In this document: one piece after another, positions 53,241-61,720 of the stretch
Layout of the letters: every line of letters begins with the position of its first letter
Position numbering within the stretch: position 1 is the stretch's first letter
Assembly (NCBI GenBank): GCA_963807305.1
Contig: CAWEBN010000011.1
Coordinates: 248,001 to 312,000 of the forward strand
DNA length: 64,000 nucleotides
Direction of reading: 5' to 3'
Origin: JAOPZW01 sp963807305
GTDB taxonomy: Bacteria > Actinomycetota > Thermoleophilia > Solirubrobacterales > Solirubrobacteraceae
Notes under the pieces: model-generated
The model's input: only the letters and a program-made list of their open reading frames with translations
What the model was told of the DNA's origin: nothing
Databases searched by the model: none
Position numbers and translations under genes: made by a program

Positions 53241-54167
53241 ATGGGAGTCCAGGTCAAAGCGGACGCCTTCCTCGAGTTGGTCGACGAGAGCGCCGAGGTC
53301 GAGCAGATCGGGACCGGCTTCACCTTCACCGAAGGGCCGATCTGGAACCCCGACGGCTTCCTGCTCTTCAGCGACATGCCCGGCGACGTGCGCCGGCGCT
53401 GGGACCCGGACTCGGGGGTCACCGAGGTCGCGAACCCGTCCAACAAGGGCAACGGGATGACGATCGACAACGACGGCCGGCTCGTCGTGTGCGAGCACGT
53501 CACGAGCTCGGTCGTGCGCATCGACCCCGACGGCAGGGGCGGCGGGCGCGAGGTGCTCGCCACCCACTACGAGGGCCGGGAGCTCAACAGCCCCAACGAC
53601 GTCGTGGTCAAGAGCGACGGCGCGATCTACTTCACCGATCCGACCTACGGGCGCCTCCCCGGGTTCGGCATCGAGCGCGAGCAGGACCTCGACTTCCAGG
53701 GCGTCTACCGCCTCGCGCCGGGCGGCGGCGACCCGCAGCTGCTCGTCGACGACTTCGACCAGCCCAACGGGCTGTGCTTCTCGACGGACGAGTCGCTGCT
53801 CTACATCAACGACACCGTGCGGGCGCACATCCGCGTCTTCGACGTCGCGGACGACGGCACGATCTCGAACTCGCGCGTCCTGGCCGACGGCATCGGCTCG
53901 GGCACCCTCGAGATCGGCGACCTCGTCGATGGCATGAAGCTCGACGAGCGCGGCAATGTCTGGGTCACCGGGCCCGGCGGCGTCTGCGTCTTCGACCCCG
54001 ACGGCAACCACATCGGCACCGTCGAGGTTCCCGAGAATGTCGGCAACATCAATTGGGCCCGCCCACCCGGCGGCCCCGACTGGAACTGGCTGATGATCCC
54101 GGCGACGACCTCGGTGTACCGCGTCCAGTGCAAGGTCTCCGGCAATCGTCTCCCCTACATGAGGTGA
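53241..54167 (+). CDS. SMP-30/gluconolactonase-family hydrolase
   Basis: A 308-residue six-bladed propeller lactonase: metal ligand Glu in FTEGPIWNPDG, ELNSPNDVVV (Asn, Asp) and DGMKLDERGNVWV (Asp). It hydrolyses sugar or other lactones. An AGGAGAGGGG ribosome site precedes ATG 53241, and an AT-rich AATCGATAATTAGG lies just upstream. It heads the rightward catabolic series. Confidence 0.92.
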   Translation: MGVQVKADAFLELVDESAEVEQIGTGFTFTEGPIWNPDGFLLFSDMPGDVRRRWDPDSGVTEVANPSNKGNGMTIDNDGRLVVCEHVTSSVVRIDPDGRGGGREVLATHYEGRELNSPNDVVVKSDGAIYFTDPTYGRLPGFGIEREQDLDFQGVYRLAPGGGDPQLLVDDFDQPNGLCFSTDESLLYINDTVRAHIRVFDVADDGTISNSRVLADGIGSGTLEIGDLVDGMKLDERGNVWVTGPGGVCVFDPDGNHIGTVEVPENVGNINWARPPGGPDWNWLMIPATTSVYRVQCKVSGNRLPYMR

Positions 54168-54174
54168 AGCGCGC

Positions 54175-54795
54175 ATGAGCGACGAAGTGCTGCAGCTCGA
54201 TCCCAAGCGCTCGGCGCTGGTCATCCAGGACATGCAGAACGACGTGATCATCGAGGGCGGGGCCTTTGCCGACTCCGGCGCGCCGGCGCATGCGATCGCA
54301 CAGAACGCCGTCGCCAACGTGGCCGAGCTCGCGGCGGCCTGCCGCGCGGCCGGCGTCCCGGTCATCCACGTCTGGTACGTCGTCGAGGCGGGCGCCCCGG
54401 GCCTGAGGCAGAACGCCCCGCTCTTCCAGGGCGTCAAGGAGGCCAACGCGCTGGTCCGCGGCTCCTGGGGCGCGGCGCCGGCCGACGGCCTCGAGGCCCG
54501 GGACGGCGATCACGTCGTCGAGAAGATGCGCATGAACGGCTTCTACGAGACGCGCCTGGACATCCTCCTGCGCGGCCTGGGGGCCGACCAGCTGATCATC
54601 ACGGGCGCCTGGACCAACATGTCGATCGAGCACACCGCGCGCCACGGCGCCGACGCCGGCTACGAGGTCGTCGTCGCCTCCGACGGCACGTCGACCACTG
54701 GTGAGGAGTGGCAGAACGCCGCGCTGAACTACGCGATGACCAACGTGGCGAAGGTCGCCACCTGCGCGGAGATCAAGACGGCCCTCGGCTCGTGA
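54175..54795 (+). CDS. Isochorismatase-like (cysteine hydrolase fold) protein lacking the nucleophilic Cys
   Basis: A 206-residue isochorismatase-fold protein. The triad Asp (VIQDMQND) and Lys (VVEKMRMNGF) are present, but the nucleophile loop reads TNMSIEHTAR where amidohydrolases have TNxCVxxTA, so Cys is replaced by Ser. It may act as a Ser variant, as a Cys-independent isochorismatase, or non-catalytically. It lies between the lactonase and aldehyde dehydrogenase; the latter overlaps by GTGA. Confidence 0.85.
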   Translation: MSDEVLQLDPKRSALVIQDMQNDVIIEGGAFADSGAPAHAIAQNAVANVAELAAACRAAGVPVIHVWYVVEAGAPGLRQNAPLFQGVKEANALVRGSWGAAPADGLEARDGDHVVEKMRMNGFYETRLDILLRGLGADQLIITGAWTNMSIEHTARHGADAGYEVVVASDGTSTTGEEWQNAALNYAMTNVAKVATCAEIKTALGS

Positions 54796-56291
54796 CCGCC
54801 CTGCAGAGCGACCTCCTCCTGAGCCGGGGCTACATCGACGGCGCCTGGGTCCACGCGGACTCCGGCGCGACCTTCGCGGTCACCAACCCCGCCTCCGGGG
54901 AGGTGGTCGCCGAGGTGCCGCGCATGGGCGCGCCGGAGACGCGGCGCGCTATCGAGGCCGCGCAGCGCGCGCTGCCGGGCTGGCGCGGGCTGCTGGCCAA
55001 GGAGCGCGCGGCCATCCTGCGCCGCTGGGCCGATCTGATGATGGACCACCAAGAGGACCTCGCGGCGCTGCTGACCACCGAGCAGGGCAAGCCGCTGGCC
55101 GAGTCGCGCGTCGAGATCGCCTACGCGGCGAGCTTCCTGGAGTGGTTCGGCGAGGAGGCCAAGCGCGTCTACGGGGACACCATCCCGACCTACATGCGGG
55201 ATCGCCGCATCGTGGTGGCCAAGGAGCCGGTCGGCGTCAGCGCCGGCATCACGCCGTGGAACTTCCCGGCCGCCATGCCGACGCGCAAGGCGGCCCCGGC
55301 CCTGGGCGCCGGCTGCACGATGGTGCTCAAGCCCGCCGAGCAGACACCGCTCAGCGCGCTGGCCGTCATGCGCCTGGGCGAGGAGGCCGGCCTGCCGCCC
55401 GGCGTGCTCAGCATCGTCACCGGCGACGCCGCCGACGCGCCGCTCATCGGGGGCGAGATGACATCGAACCCGATCGTGCGCAAGCTGGGCTTCACGGGCT
55501 CGACCGAGGTCGGCAAGCTGCTCATGGCCCAGTGCGCCGGGCAGATCAAGAAGGTCTCGCTCGAGCTGGGCGGCAACGCGCCGTTCATCGTCTTCGACGA
55601 CGCCGACCTCGAGGCAGCCGTCGCCGGGGCGCTGACGTGCAAGTACCGCAACTCCGGCCAGACGTGCATCTCGGCCAACCGGATCCTCGTCCAGGAGGGG
55701 ATCTACGACGACTTCCTGGCCGGCTTCACCGAGGGCGTGACGCGGCTCGTGGTGGCCGACGGCTTCACCGAGAACGTCAACGTCGGGCCGCTCATCGACC
55801 TGCCCGGCATCGAGAAGGTCCAGCGCCACGTGGCCGACGCGCGCGAGCACGGCGCCGACGTGCTGCTCGGCGGCGAGCGCCACGCGCTGGGACCGCAGTT
55901 CTTCGAGCCGACCGTGATGACCGGCATCACCGAGGCCATGGCGATGAGCAACGAGGAGACCTTCGGCCCGGTGGCCGGCATCACCCGCTTCGCCAGCGAG
56001 GAGGAAGCGGTGGGCAAGGCCAACGACACGCCCTACGGCCTGTCGGCCTACTTCTACTCCCGCGACATGGGCCGCATCTGGCGCGTCTCCGAAGCGCTGG
56101 AATACGGGATCCTCGGCATCAACACCGGGGTCGTGTCGACCGAGGTCGCGCCGTTCGGCGGCGTCAAGGAGTCGGGCATCGGGCGCGAGGGATCGAAGTA
56201 CGGCATCGACGAGTGGCTCGAGACCAAGTACCTGTGCATGGCAGATACCACTCCCCCGTCCACACCCAACCAGGGCGCGCAGCGCCAGTAA
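54792..56291 (+). CDS. gabD: NAD(P)-dependent (semi)aldehyde dehydrogenase, GabD-like
   Basis: A 499-residue aldehyde dehydrogenase: ITPWNFPAAM, the LELGGNAPFIVF Glu, catalytic Cys in NSGQTCISANR (near 289), and PFGGVKESGIGREG. Sequence pattern is that of succinate-semialdehyde dehydrogenases (GabD), though other semialdehydes are possible. GTG 54792 overlaps the previous stop. An unusual 15-residue tail (TTPPSTPNQGAQRQ) follows the usual end. Confidence 0.9.
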   Translation: MTALQSDLLLSRGYIDGAWVHADSGATFAVTNPASGEVVAEVPRMGAPETRRAIEAAQRALPGWRGLLAKERAAILRRWADLMMDHQEDLAALLTTEQGKPLAESRVEIAYAASFLEWFGEEAKRVYGDTIPTYMRDRRIVVAKEPVGVSAGITPWNFPAAMPTRKAAPALGAGCTMVLKPAEQTPLSALAVMRLGEEAGLPPGVLSIVTGDAADAPLIGGEMTSNPIVRKLGFTGSTEVGKLLMAQCAGQIKKVSLELGGNAPFIVFDDADLEAAVAGALTCKYRNSGQTCISANRILVQEGIYDDFLAGFTEGVTRLVVADGFTENVNVGPLIDLPGIEKVQRHVADAREHGADVLLGGERHALGPQFFEPTVMTGITEAMAMSNEETFGPVAGITRFASEEEAVGKANDTPYGLSAYFYSRDMGRIWRVSEALEYGILGINTGVVSTEVAPFGGVKESGIGREGSKYGIDEWLETKYLCMADTTPPSTPNQGAQRQ

Positions 56292-56301
56292 AGGGGGGCC
56301 C

Positions 56302-56622
56302 GTGGGCCTGATAGTCGAGGAGCGCACCTACCACGTCCACACGGGCAAGCTGCCCGAGGTCGTGCGGCTGTACACCGAGGAGGGCAGCCCCGTCCAGCTG
56401 GAGCACCTGGGCCAGCTCGTGGGCGCCTTCACCGTCGACGTCGGCGACGTCAGCTCGATCGTCCACCTGTGGGCCTACGACTCCTACGCCGAGCGTGAGC
56501 GCCGGCGCGGGCTGCTGCAGGCCGACCAGCGCTGGAAGGACTTCCTGCCGAAGCTCCAGCCGCTGATCCACACACAGCGCACGCGCATCCTGCTGCCGAC
56601 GTCGTACTCGCCGGTGCGGTGA
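56302..56622 (+). CDS. NIPSNAP-family protein
   Basis: A 106-residue ferredoxin-like NIPSNAP protein (EERTYHVHTGKLPEVVRLY, HLWAYDSYAERERRR). These small alpha-beta barrels are often found beside catabolic dehydrogenases; biochemical role unknown. GTG 56302 follows GGGGGG; the stop overlaps the SDR start (GTGA). Confidence 0.88.
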   Translation: MGLIVEERTYHVHTGKLPEVVRLYTEEGSPVQLEHLGQLVGAFTVDVGDVSSIVHLWAYDSYAERERRRGLLQADQRWKDFLPKLQPLIHTQRTRILLPTSYSPVR

Positions 56623-57365
56623 GCGCGCTCGACGGCAAGGTCGCGATCGTCACCGGCGGCGCGCAGGGGATCGGCCGCGCCATCGCCGACGCGCTGGCGG
56701 CCGACGGCGCGCGGATCGTGATCGCCGACCTCAAGGGCGCCGAGCAGGCGGCCGCCGACTTCCCCGACGGCGTCGGCCTCACGATCGACGTCGCCTCCGA
56801 GGACGACGTGGCGCGGATGGCGGCCGAGGCCGTGGAGCGCTGCGGCGCGATCGACATCCTCGTCAACAACGCGGGCCTCTACGCGTCGCTGGCCATGCGC
56901 CCCTTCGAGCAGATCCCCGTCGAGGAGTGGCGTCAGGTCATGGACGTCAACGTCCTCAGCATGTTCCTGACCTGCCGCGCGGTCGTCCCGCACATGCGGG
57001 TGCAGGGCGGCGGGCGGATCGTGAACATCTCGTCGGGCACGCCCTTCCGCGGCGTGCCCTTCCTGCTGCACTACGTGACCAGCAAGGGCGCCATCGTCGC
57101 GCTCACGCGCGCGCTGGCCAAGGAGCTCGGCGGCGACGACGTGCTCGTCAACTGCGTGGCGCCCGGCTTCACCATGAGCGACGGCGTGCACGAGCACCCC
57201 GAGGTCATCGAGGCGCTGCAGGACGTGTCCGTGGGCGCGCGCACGATCAAGCGCGACCAGGTCCCCGCGGACGTCGTCGGCGCGGTCGCCTTCCTGTGTG
57301 GGCCCGGCGCCACGTTCATCACCGGGCAGACGATGGTCATCGACGGAGGCCAGTACTTCCATTGA
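56619..57365 (+). CDS. Short-chain dehydrogenase/reductase (SDR)
   Basis: A 248-residue classical SDR: TGGAQGIG (11-18), NNAG, catalytic Ser in NISSGTPF, YVTSK, and GQTMVIDGG. Asp at the end of strand 2 (VIADL) indicates NAD(H). GTG 56619 and the TTGA overlap with the next cupin place it in a tight translational chain. Confidence 0.93.
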   Translation: MSALDGKVAIVTGGAQGIGRAIADALAADGARIVIADLKGAEQAAADFPDGVGLTIDVASEDDVARMAAEAVERCGAIDILVNNAGLYASLAMRPFEQIPVEEWRQVMDVNVLSMFLTCRAVVPHMRVQGGGRIVNISSGTPFRGVPFLLHYVTSKGAIVALTRALAKELGGDDVLVNCVAPGFTMSDGVHEHPEVIEALQDVSVGARTIKRDQVPADVVGAVAFLCGPGATFITGQTMVIDGGQYFH

Positions 57366-57877
57366 GGCTCTCGCTCACCGAGCACCCAGAGGGCGCCGAG
57401 GGCGTCGACCCGACCGGCCCCAATCGCGTCGTCCACGAGCTGCAGGACGGCCGCGCCCTCGCGTGGCAGCTCACCGACGACGAGCCGCACGGCGCGCTGC
57501 TCTCGGCCGCGGTCGAGCTCGACGACGCGACCGAGTGGTTCATGCGCTGCGACCGCGTCGACTTCGAGCCGGGTGGCATCGCCTACCGCCACGTCCACCC
57601 GGGCCCGGGCATCCGCTACCTGCTCTTCGGCGCGATCACGATCGACTCGCTCGGTGCCGAGCACACGCTGGGCCCGGGGGAGGCGTGGTTCGAGCGCGGG
57701 CCCGACCCGGTGCTGGCCACGACGGCGGCCGGCGAGCCCTCGGCGTTCGTGCGCGTCATGCTGCTGCCGGTGGAGTGGGCCGGCCAGCGCACCATCAAGT
57801 ACGTCGATCCGTCCGACGCGGACAAGCCCAAGACCCAGCGCGCGACGATCTTCCTCGAGCAGCCGGTGCGCCGTTGA
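57362..57877 (+). CDS. Cupin-domain protein
   Basis: A 171-residue cupin with metal-binding motif AYRHVHPGPGIRYLL and GPGEAWFERG. Role unknown; may bind a pathway intermediate or stabilise it. The start is TTG 57362, in a TTGA overlap with the SDR stop; no ATG or GTG is near. The stop overlaps the ThDP-enzyme start by TTGA. Confidence 0.82.
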   Translation: MRLSLTEHPEGAEGVDPTGPNRVVHELQDGRALAWQLTDDEPHGALLSAAVELDDATEWFMRCDRVDFEPGGIAYRHVHPGPGIRYLLFGAITIDSLGAEHTLGPGEAWFERGPDPVLATTAAGEPSAFVRVMLLPVEWAGQRTIKYVDPSDADKPKTQRATIFLEQPVRR

Positions 57878-59532
57878 CGCGCAGCGGCGGGCAGGTCCTT
57901 GTCGACCAGCTCGTGCTGCACGGGTCCGACCTGGCCTTCGGCGTCCCCGGCGAGAGCTACCTGGCGGTCCTCGATGCGGTGCACGACGCGCCGCTGCGCC
58001 TGATCGTCACGCGCCACGAGAGCGGCGCGGCGAACATGGCCGAGGCCTACGGCAAGCTCACCGGCCGCCCGGGCATCTGCATGGTCACGCGCGGGCCGGG
58101 AGCGACGAACGCGTCCAACGGCGTGCACACCGCCTTCCAGGACTCGACGCCGATGTTGCTGCTCATCGGGCAGGTCGCGCGCGAGACGGTCGGGCGCGAG
58201 GGCTTCCAGGAGCTCGACTACCGCGCCATGTACGGACCGATCGCGAAGTGGGCGACGCAGGTCGACGACGCCGCGCGCCTGCCCGAGATCGTCGCGCGCG
58301 CCTTCTCGGTGGCCACTTCGGGACGGCCCGGTCCGGTCGTCCTCGCGCTGCCGGAGGACGTGCTGTCCGAGGCCGTCGACGTCCCCGACGCGCCGGCGCA
58401 CCGCGCGCCTGAACCCGCGGCGCCCGCTGCCGAGGCCATGGCTCGGCTCAGCGACCTGCTGGCGCAGGCGCGCGCGCCGCTGGCCATCGTCGGCGAGGGC
58501 GGCTGGACGGCGCGGACCGGCGCCGACATCGCCGCGTTCGCCGCGGCCCAGGGCATCCCCGTCGCGGCCTCGTTCCGCTGCCAGGACTACGTCGACAACG
58601 CCTCGCCCGCCTACGCCGGCCATGCCGCGCTGGGCATGGACCCGGCGCTGGCCAAGCGCATCCGCGAGGCCGACGTGCTGCTGGCCATCGGCGGGCGCCT
58701 GGGGGAGATCCCCACCGCGGGCTACACGCTCGTCCGCCCCGGCGGGCCGACCCAGCGCCTGGTCCACGTGCACCCCGACCCCGACGAGATCGGCGCGGTG
58801 TACCCGACCGAGCTGGGGATCGTCGCCGGCCTCGAGGCCTTCGCCGCCGCCTCCCGCGCGCTGCGACCGGCGGGCGCGGCCGAGCGCGCCGGCCTGCTCG
58901 AGGCGGCGCGCGGCGAGTACGAGCGCAACCTCGCTCAGGCGCGCGAGCTGCCCGGGCCACTGCAGATGTCGGCGGTCATGGCGACGCTGCGCGAGCGCCT
59001 GCCCGCCGAGGCCATCCTCACCAACGGCGCCGGCAACTTCAGCGTGTGGGCGCACCGCTACTACGAGTTCCACCGCTATCCGACGCAGCTGGGCCCGCGC
59101 AGCGGCTCGATGGGCTACGGGGTCCCGGCCGCGGTGGCCGCCAAGGCGGTGCACCCCGACCGCCCGGTCGTCTGCATCGCCGGCGACGGCGACTTCATGA
59201 TGACCGGCCAGGAGCTCGCGACCGCCGTGCAGGAGGAGCTCGCCGTCGTCGTGGTCGTGGTCAACAACGCGATGTACGGCACGATCCGCATGCACCAGGA
59301 GCGCCACTACCCCGGTCGCGTCGTGGGCACCGACCTGCGCAACCCCGACTTCGTCGCCTACGCCCGCGCCTTCGGGGCACACGGGGTCCTGGTCGAGCGC
59401 TCCGAGGACTTCCCCGGCGCCTTCGACGAGGCCCTCGAATGCGGGCGTCCCGCGGTGATCGAGCTGCGGGTCGACCCGCAGGCGATCACGCCGCGCCAGA
59501 CGCTCGACGAGATCCGGGCGGCCGCCTCGTGA
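57874..59532 (+). CDS. Thiamine-diphosphate-dependent enzyme (acetolactate-synthase-like)
   Basis: A 552-residue ThDP enzyme of the POX/AHAS group: catalytic Glu in VTRHESGAANMAEAYG (about 50), and the C-terminal Mg/ThDP motif GDGDFMMTGQELATAV...NNAMYGT. It decarboxylates a 2-keto acid and/or forms C-C bonds. No small regulatory subunit is nearby, so catabolic decarboxylase/ligase use is likelier than branched-chain amino acid synthesis. Start TTG 57874 (TTGA). Confidence 0.9.
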   Translation: MTRSGGQVLVDQLVLHGSDLAFGVPGESYLAVLDAVHDAPLRLIVTRHESGAANMAEAYGKLTGRPGICMVTRGPGATNASNGVHTAFQDSTPMLLLIGQVARETVGREGFQELDYRAMYGPIAKWATQVDDAARLPEIVARAFSVATSGRPGPVVLALPEDVLSEAVDVPDAPAHRAPEPAAPAAEAMARLSDLLAQARAPLAIVGEGGWTARTGADIAAFAAAQGIPVAASFRCQDYVDNASPAYAGHAALGMDPALAKRIREADVLLAIGGRLGEIPTAGYTLVRPGGPTQRLVHVHPDPDEIGAVYPTELGIVAGLEAFAAASRALRPAGAAERAGLLEAARGEYERNLAQARELPGPLQMSAVMATLRERLPAEAILTNGAGNFSVWAHRYYEFHRYPTQLGPRSGSMGYGVPAAVAAKAVHPDRPVVCIAGDGDFMMTGQELATAVQEELAVVVVVVNNAMYGTIRMHQERHYPGRVVGTDLRNPDFVAYARAFGAHGVLVERSEDFPGAFDEALECGRPAVIELRVDPQAITPRQTLDEIRAAAS

Positions 59533-59918
59533 AACGTCGCGAGGTCATGGTCGAGGGCCTCGCCGAGCCGATCAGCCACTACGCCGACGCTGTCGTCGCG
59601 GGCGACATCCTCTACATCTCCGGCATCGTGCCCGTCGACGCGTCCGGCGCCGTCGTGGGCGGCGAGGACATCGCAGCCCAGGCGCGGCAGGTCTTCGCGA
59701 TCATGGAGCGCGTGCTGGCCGCCGCCGGAGCCACGCCCGCCGATGTCGTCAAGGTCACCGTGTACCTGCTCGACGTCGACGACCGCCCTCTCATCAACCC
59801 CGTGCGCCAGGAGTTCTTCGGCTCCACGCGCCCCGCGAGCACGCTCGTCGAGGTCAGCCGCCTCGCCGTTGCGGGGGCGCGCGTGGAGATCGAGGCCGTC
59901 GCGCACCTGCACCGGTGA
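59529..59918 (+). CDS. RidA-family enamine/imine deaminase
   Basis: A 129-residue RidA/YjgF-like trimer-forming protein (YISGIVPVDASG, VKVTVYLLDVDD, RPASTLVEVSRL; the last Arg is the substrate-carboxylate ligand). It would hydrolyse enamine or imine intermediates and release ammonia, or hydrolyse an aminoacrylate, as in pyrimidine catabolism. GTG 59529 and the GTGA overlap with the amidase indicate coupled translation. Confidence 0.92.
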   Translation: MKRREVMVEGLAEPISHYADAVVAGDILYISGIVPVDASGAVVGGEDIAAQARQVFAIMERVLAAAGATPADVVKVTVYLLDVDDRPLINPVRQEFFGSTRPASTLVEVSRLAVAGARVEIEAVAHLHR

Positions 59919-61153
59919 CCGCGACCGAGATCGCGGCGCGCGTCGCCGCCGGCGAGCTGAGCGCCGAGGAGGTCGTGGCCGACGCGCTGGCGCGCATCGC
60001 CGCCCGGCCCGAGCTCAACGCCGTGATCACGGTCTGCGAGGAGGAGGCGGTCGCCCGCGCACGCCGGGGGGTCAGCGGGGCCCTGGCCGGCGTGCCCGTC
60101 CTCGTCAAGGACCTCATCGACACGGCGGGCGTGCGGACGACCTACGCCTCCTCGATCTACGCCGACCACGTCCCGGAGCGCAGCGCCCCCTCGGTGACGG
60201 CGCTCGAGGCGCAGGGCGCGATCGTCGTGGGCAAGGCCAACGCCGACGAGTTCGCCTGGGGCGTGTGCGGGCAGAACACGTTCTACGGCGACACCGTCAA
60301 CCCGACGGCGCCCGACCGCGTGGCCGGCGGCTCGAGCAGCGGCAACGCGGCCGCGCTGGCGGCCGGGATGGTCCCGCTGACGCTCGGCACCGACACCGGC
60401 GGCTCGGTGCGCATCCCGGCCGCTGCCTGCGGCGTGGTGGGGCTCAAGACGGCGCTCGGCGCGGTACCGACCGAGGGCGTCTACCCGCTGGCGAAGAGCT
60501 TCGACACCGTCGGCCCGATGGCCCGCACCGTCGCCGACTGCGCGCTGGCCCACGCCGTGCTCACCGCCACCGAGGTCCCGGCGCCGGCCATCGCCGGGCT
60601 GCGCATCGGGGTGCTGACGGCGTACCCGGACCTCGGGCCGCCCGAGGCGCCGGCCGAGCGCGACGAGCGCGCGCTGGCCCACGTCGAGCACCTGCGCGCG
60701 CTCGGCGCGGAGGTCGGCGAGCTCTCGCTACCGGTGCCGGAGAGCGACACGTGGGCCGTCTTCTACGCCGACACCGCCGTGGCGCACGCGGCGACCTTCC
60801 CCAGCCGGCGCGACGAGTACGGGCCGCTCATCCGGGCCAAGCTCGACCACGCCATCACGGTCACCGCCGAGCAGGGCGACGAGGGCCGCCGCGCGCTCGC
60901 GCAGTGGCGCGCGCGGGCCGCCCGCGAGCCGGACGTCGACCTCGTGCTGGCGCCCACGCTCGGCTACGACGACCTGCCCTCCGCCGGCGTCGACGAACTC
61001 GGCGTGCGGCTGCCCTTCTCGGCCTACGCGCGGGCCTTCAGCTACCTCGGCTGGCCGGCCATCGCGATCGGCGCCATGCAGCTGGCCGGGCGCGACGCGG
61101 CGGTCGTCATCGGCGCCGCGCTCGCTCTGGAGCGCGAGGGCGCGGTGCGTTAG
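59915..61153 (+). CDS. Amidase-signature-family amidase
   Basis: A 412-residue amidase with the Ser-cisSer-Lys triad: Lys in VLVKDLID (about 69), cis-Ser in GGSSSGNAAA, nucleophile Ser in DTGGSVRIPAA. It hydrolyses an amide to acid and ammonia. The last gene of a chain of 4-base overlaps (NIPSNAP to amidase), consistent with degradation of an N-containing compound. The following VOC gene's -10 uses its TAG stop. Confidence 0.92.
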   Translation: MTATEIAARVAAGELSAEEVVADALARIAARPELNAVITVCEEEAVARARRGVSGALAGVPVLVKDLIDTAGVRTTYASSIYADHVPERSAPSVTALEAQGAIVVGKANADEFAWGVCGQNTFYGDTVNPTAPDRVAGGSSSGNAAALAAGMVPLTLGTDTGGSVRIPAAACGVVGLKTALGAVPTEGVYPLAKSFDTVGPMARTVADCALAHAVLTATEVPAPAIAGLRIGVLTAYPDLGPPEAPAERDERALAHVEHLRALGAEVGELSLPVPESDTWAVFYADTAVAHAATFPSRRDEYGPLIRAKLDHAITVTAEQGDEGRRALAQWRARAAREPDVDLVLAPTLGYDDLPSAGVDELGVRLPFSAYARAFSYLGWPAIAIGAMQLAGRDAAVVIGAALALEREGAVR

Positions 61154-61162
61154 CGTCGAGCC

Positions 61163-61642
61163 ATGCGCGCGACCAGCTTCACCCACGTGAGCATCCACGC
61201 CTACGACCTCGAGGAGTCCACCCGCTTCTACGTCGACGTCTTCGGGATGCGGCGCGTGCCCGCCCCCGACTTCGAGCACCCCGTGGTCTGGCTCGAGGTC
61301 GGCGACCAGCAGCTGCACCTCTTCCACCGCGACACGCCGGCGCCCGAGTTCCACCACATCGGCCTCGACGTCGACGACTTCGAGGCCGCGTACACGGTGG
61401 CGCTCGAGCGCGGGCTGTTCGACCGCGACGCGTGGTCGCCCAACGTCCGCGTGCTCATCGACGGCGCCGTGCAGATGTACCTGCGCGACCCCGCGGGCAA
61501 CCTCGTCGAGGTCAACTGGCCCGACGCCAGCACGCTCGATCGCTCGGTGGTGACGGCCATGACGAGCATCGCCGACGAGCGTCCGCAGAGCGACGAGGCG
61601 ATGCGCGCGAGCCTCTATCCGGTGAGGCGAGTACCGGCCTAG
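61163..61642 (+). CDS. Single-domain VOC-family protein
   Basis: A 159-residue VOC protein: first strand THVSIHAYDLEESTRFY, His in FHHIGLDVDDF, and last strand MYLRDPAGNLVEVNW. Possibly a ring-cleavage dioxygenase-like, lyase or isomerase step of the locus. ATG 61163 lies 6 bases after TAGCGT (61151-61156), which overlaps the amidase stop, so it may also be transcribed separately. Confidence 0.85.
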   Translation: MRATSFTHVSIHAYDLEESTRFYVDVFGMRRVPAPDFEHPVVWLEVGDQQLHLFHRDTPAPEFHHIGLDVDDFEAAYTVALERGLFDRDAWSPNVRVLIDGAVQMYLRDPAGNLVEVNWPDASTLDRSVVTAMTSIADERPQSDEAMRASLYPVRRVPA

Positions 61643-61682
61643 CACCGTTGTAGGACCTAGTACCGATTCTCGATAGTTCTTC

Positions 61683-61712
61683 TTGCAACGTGGATCGGCG
61701 GTGCGTTACGGT
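61683..61712 (+). promoter_or_regulatory. Promoter of the Liv-type transporter operon
   Basis: TTGCAA (61683-61688), 18-base spacer, TACGGT (61707-61712), then 8 bases to GTG 61721. With 17 bases the -10 would read TTACGG. The AT-rich stretch CGATTCTCGATAGTTC just upstream (61663-61680) may hold an operator. Confidence 0.55.
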
Positions 61713-61720
61713 CGCGCCGC

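Noticed and set aside
57874..59532. Biosynthetic acetolactate synthase (ilvB)
   Set aside because: No ilvN or ilvC nearby and the gene is embedded in a catabolic chain of cupin, RidA and amidase.
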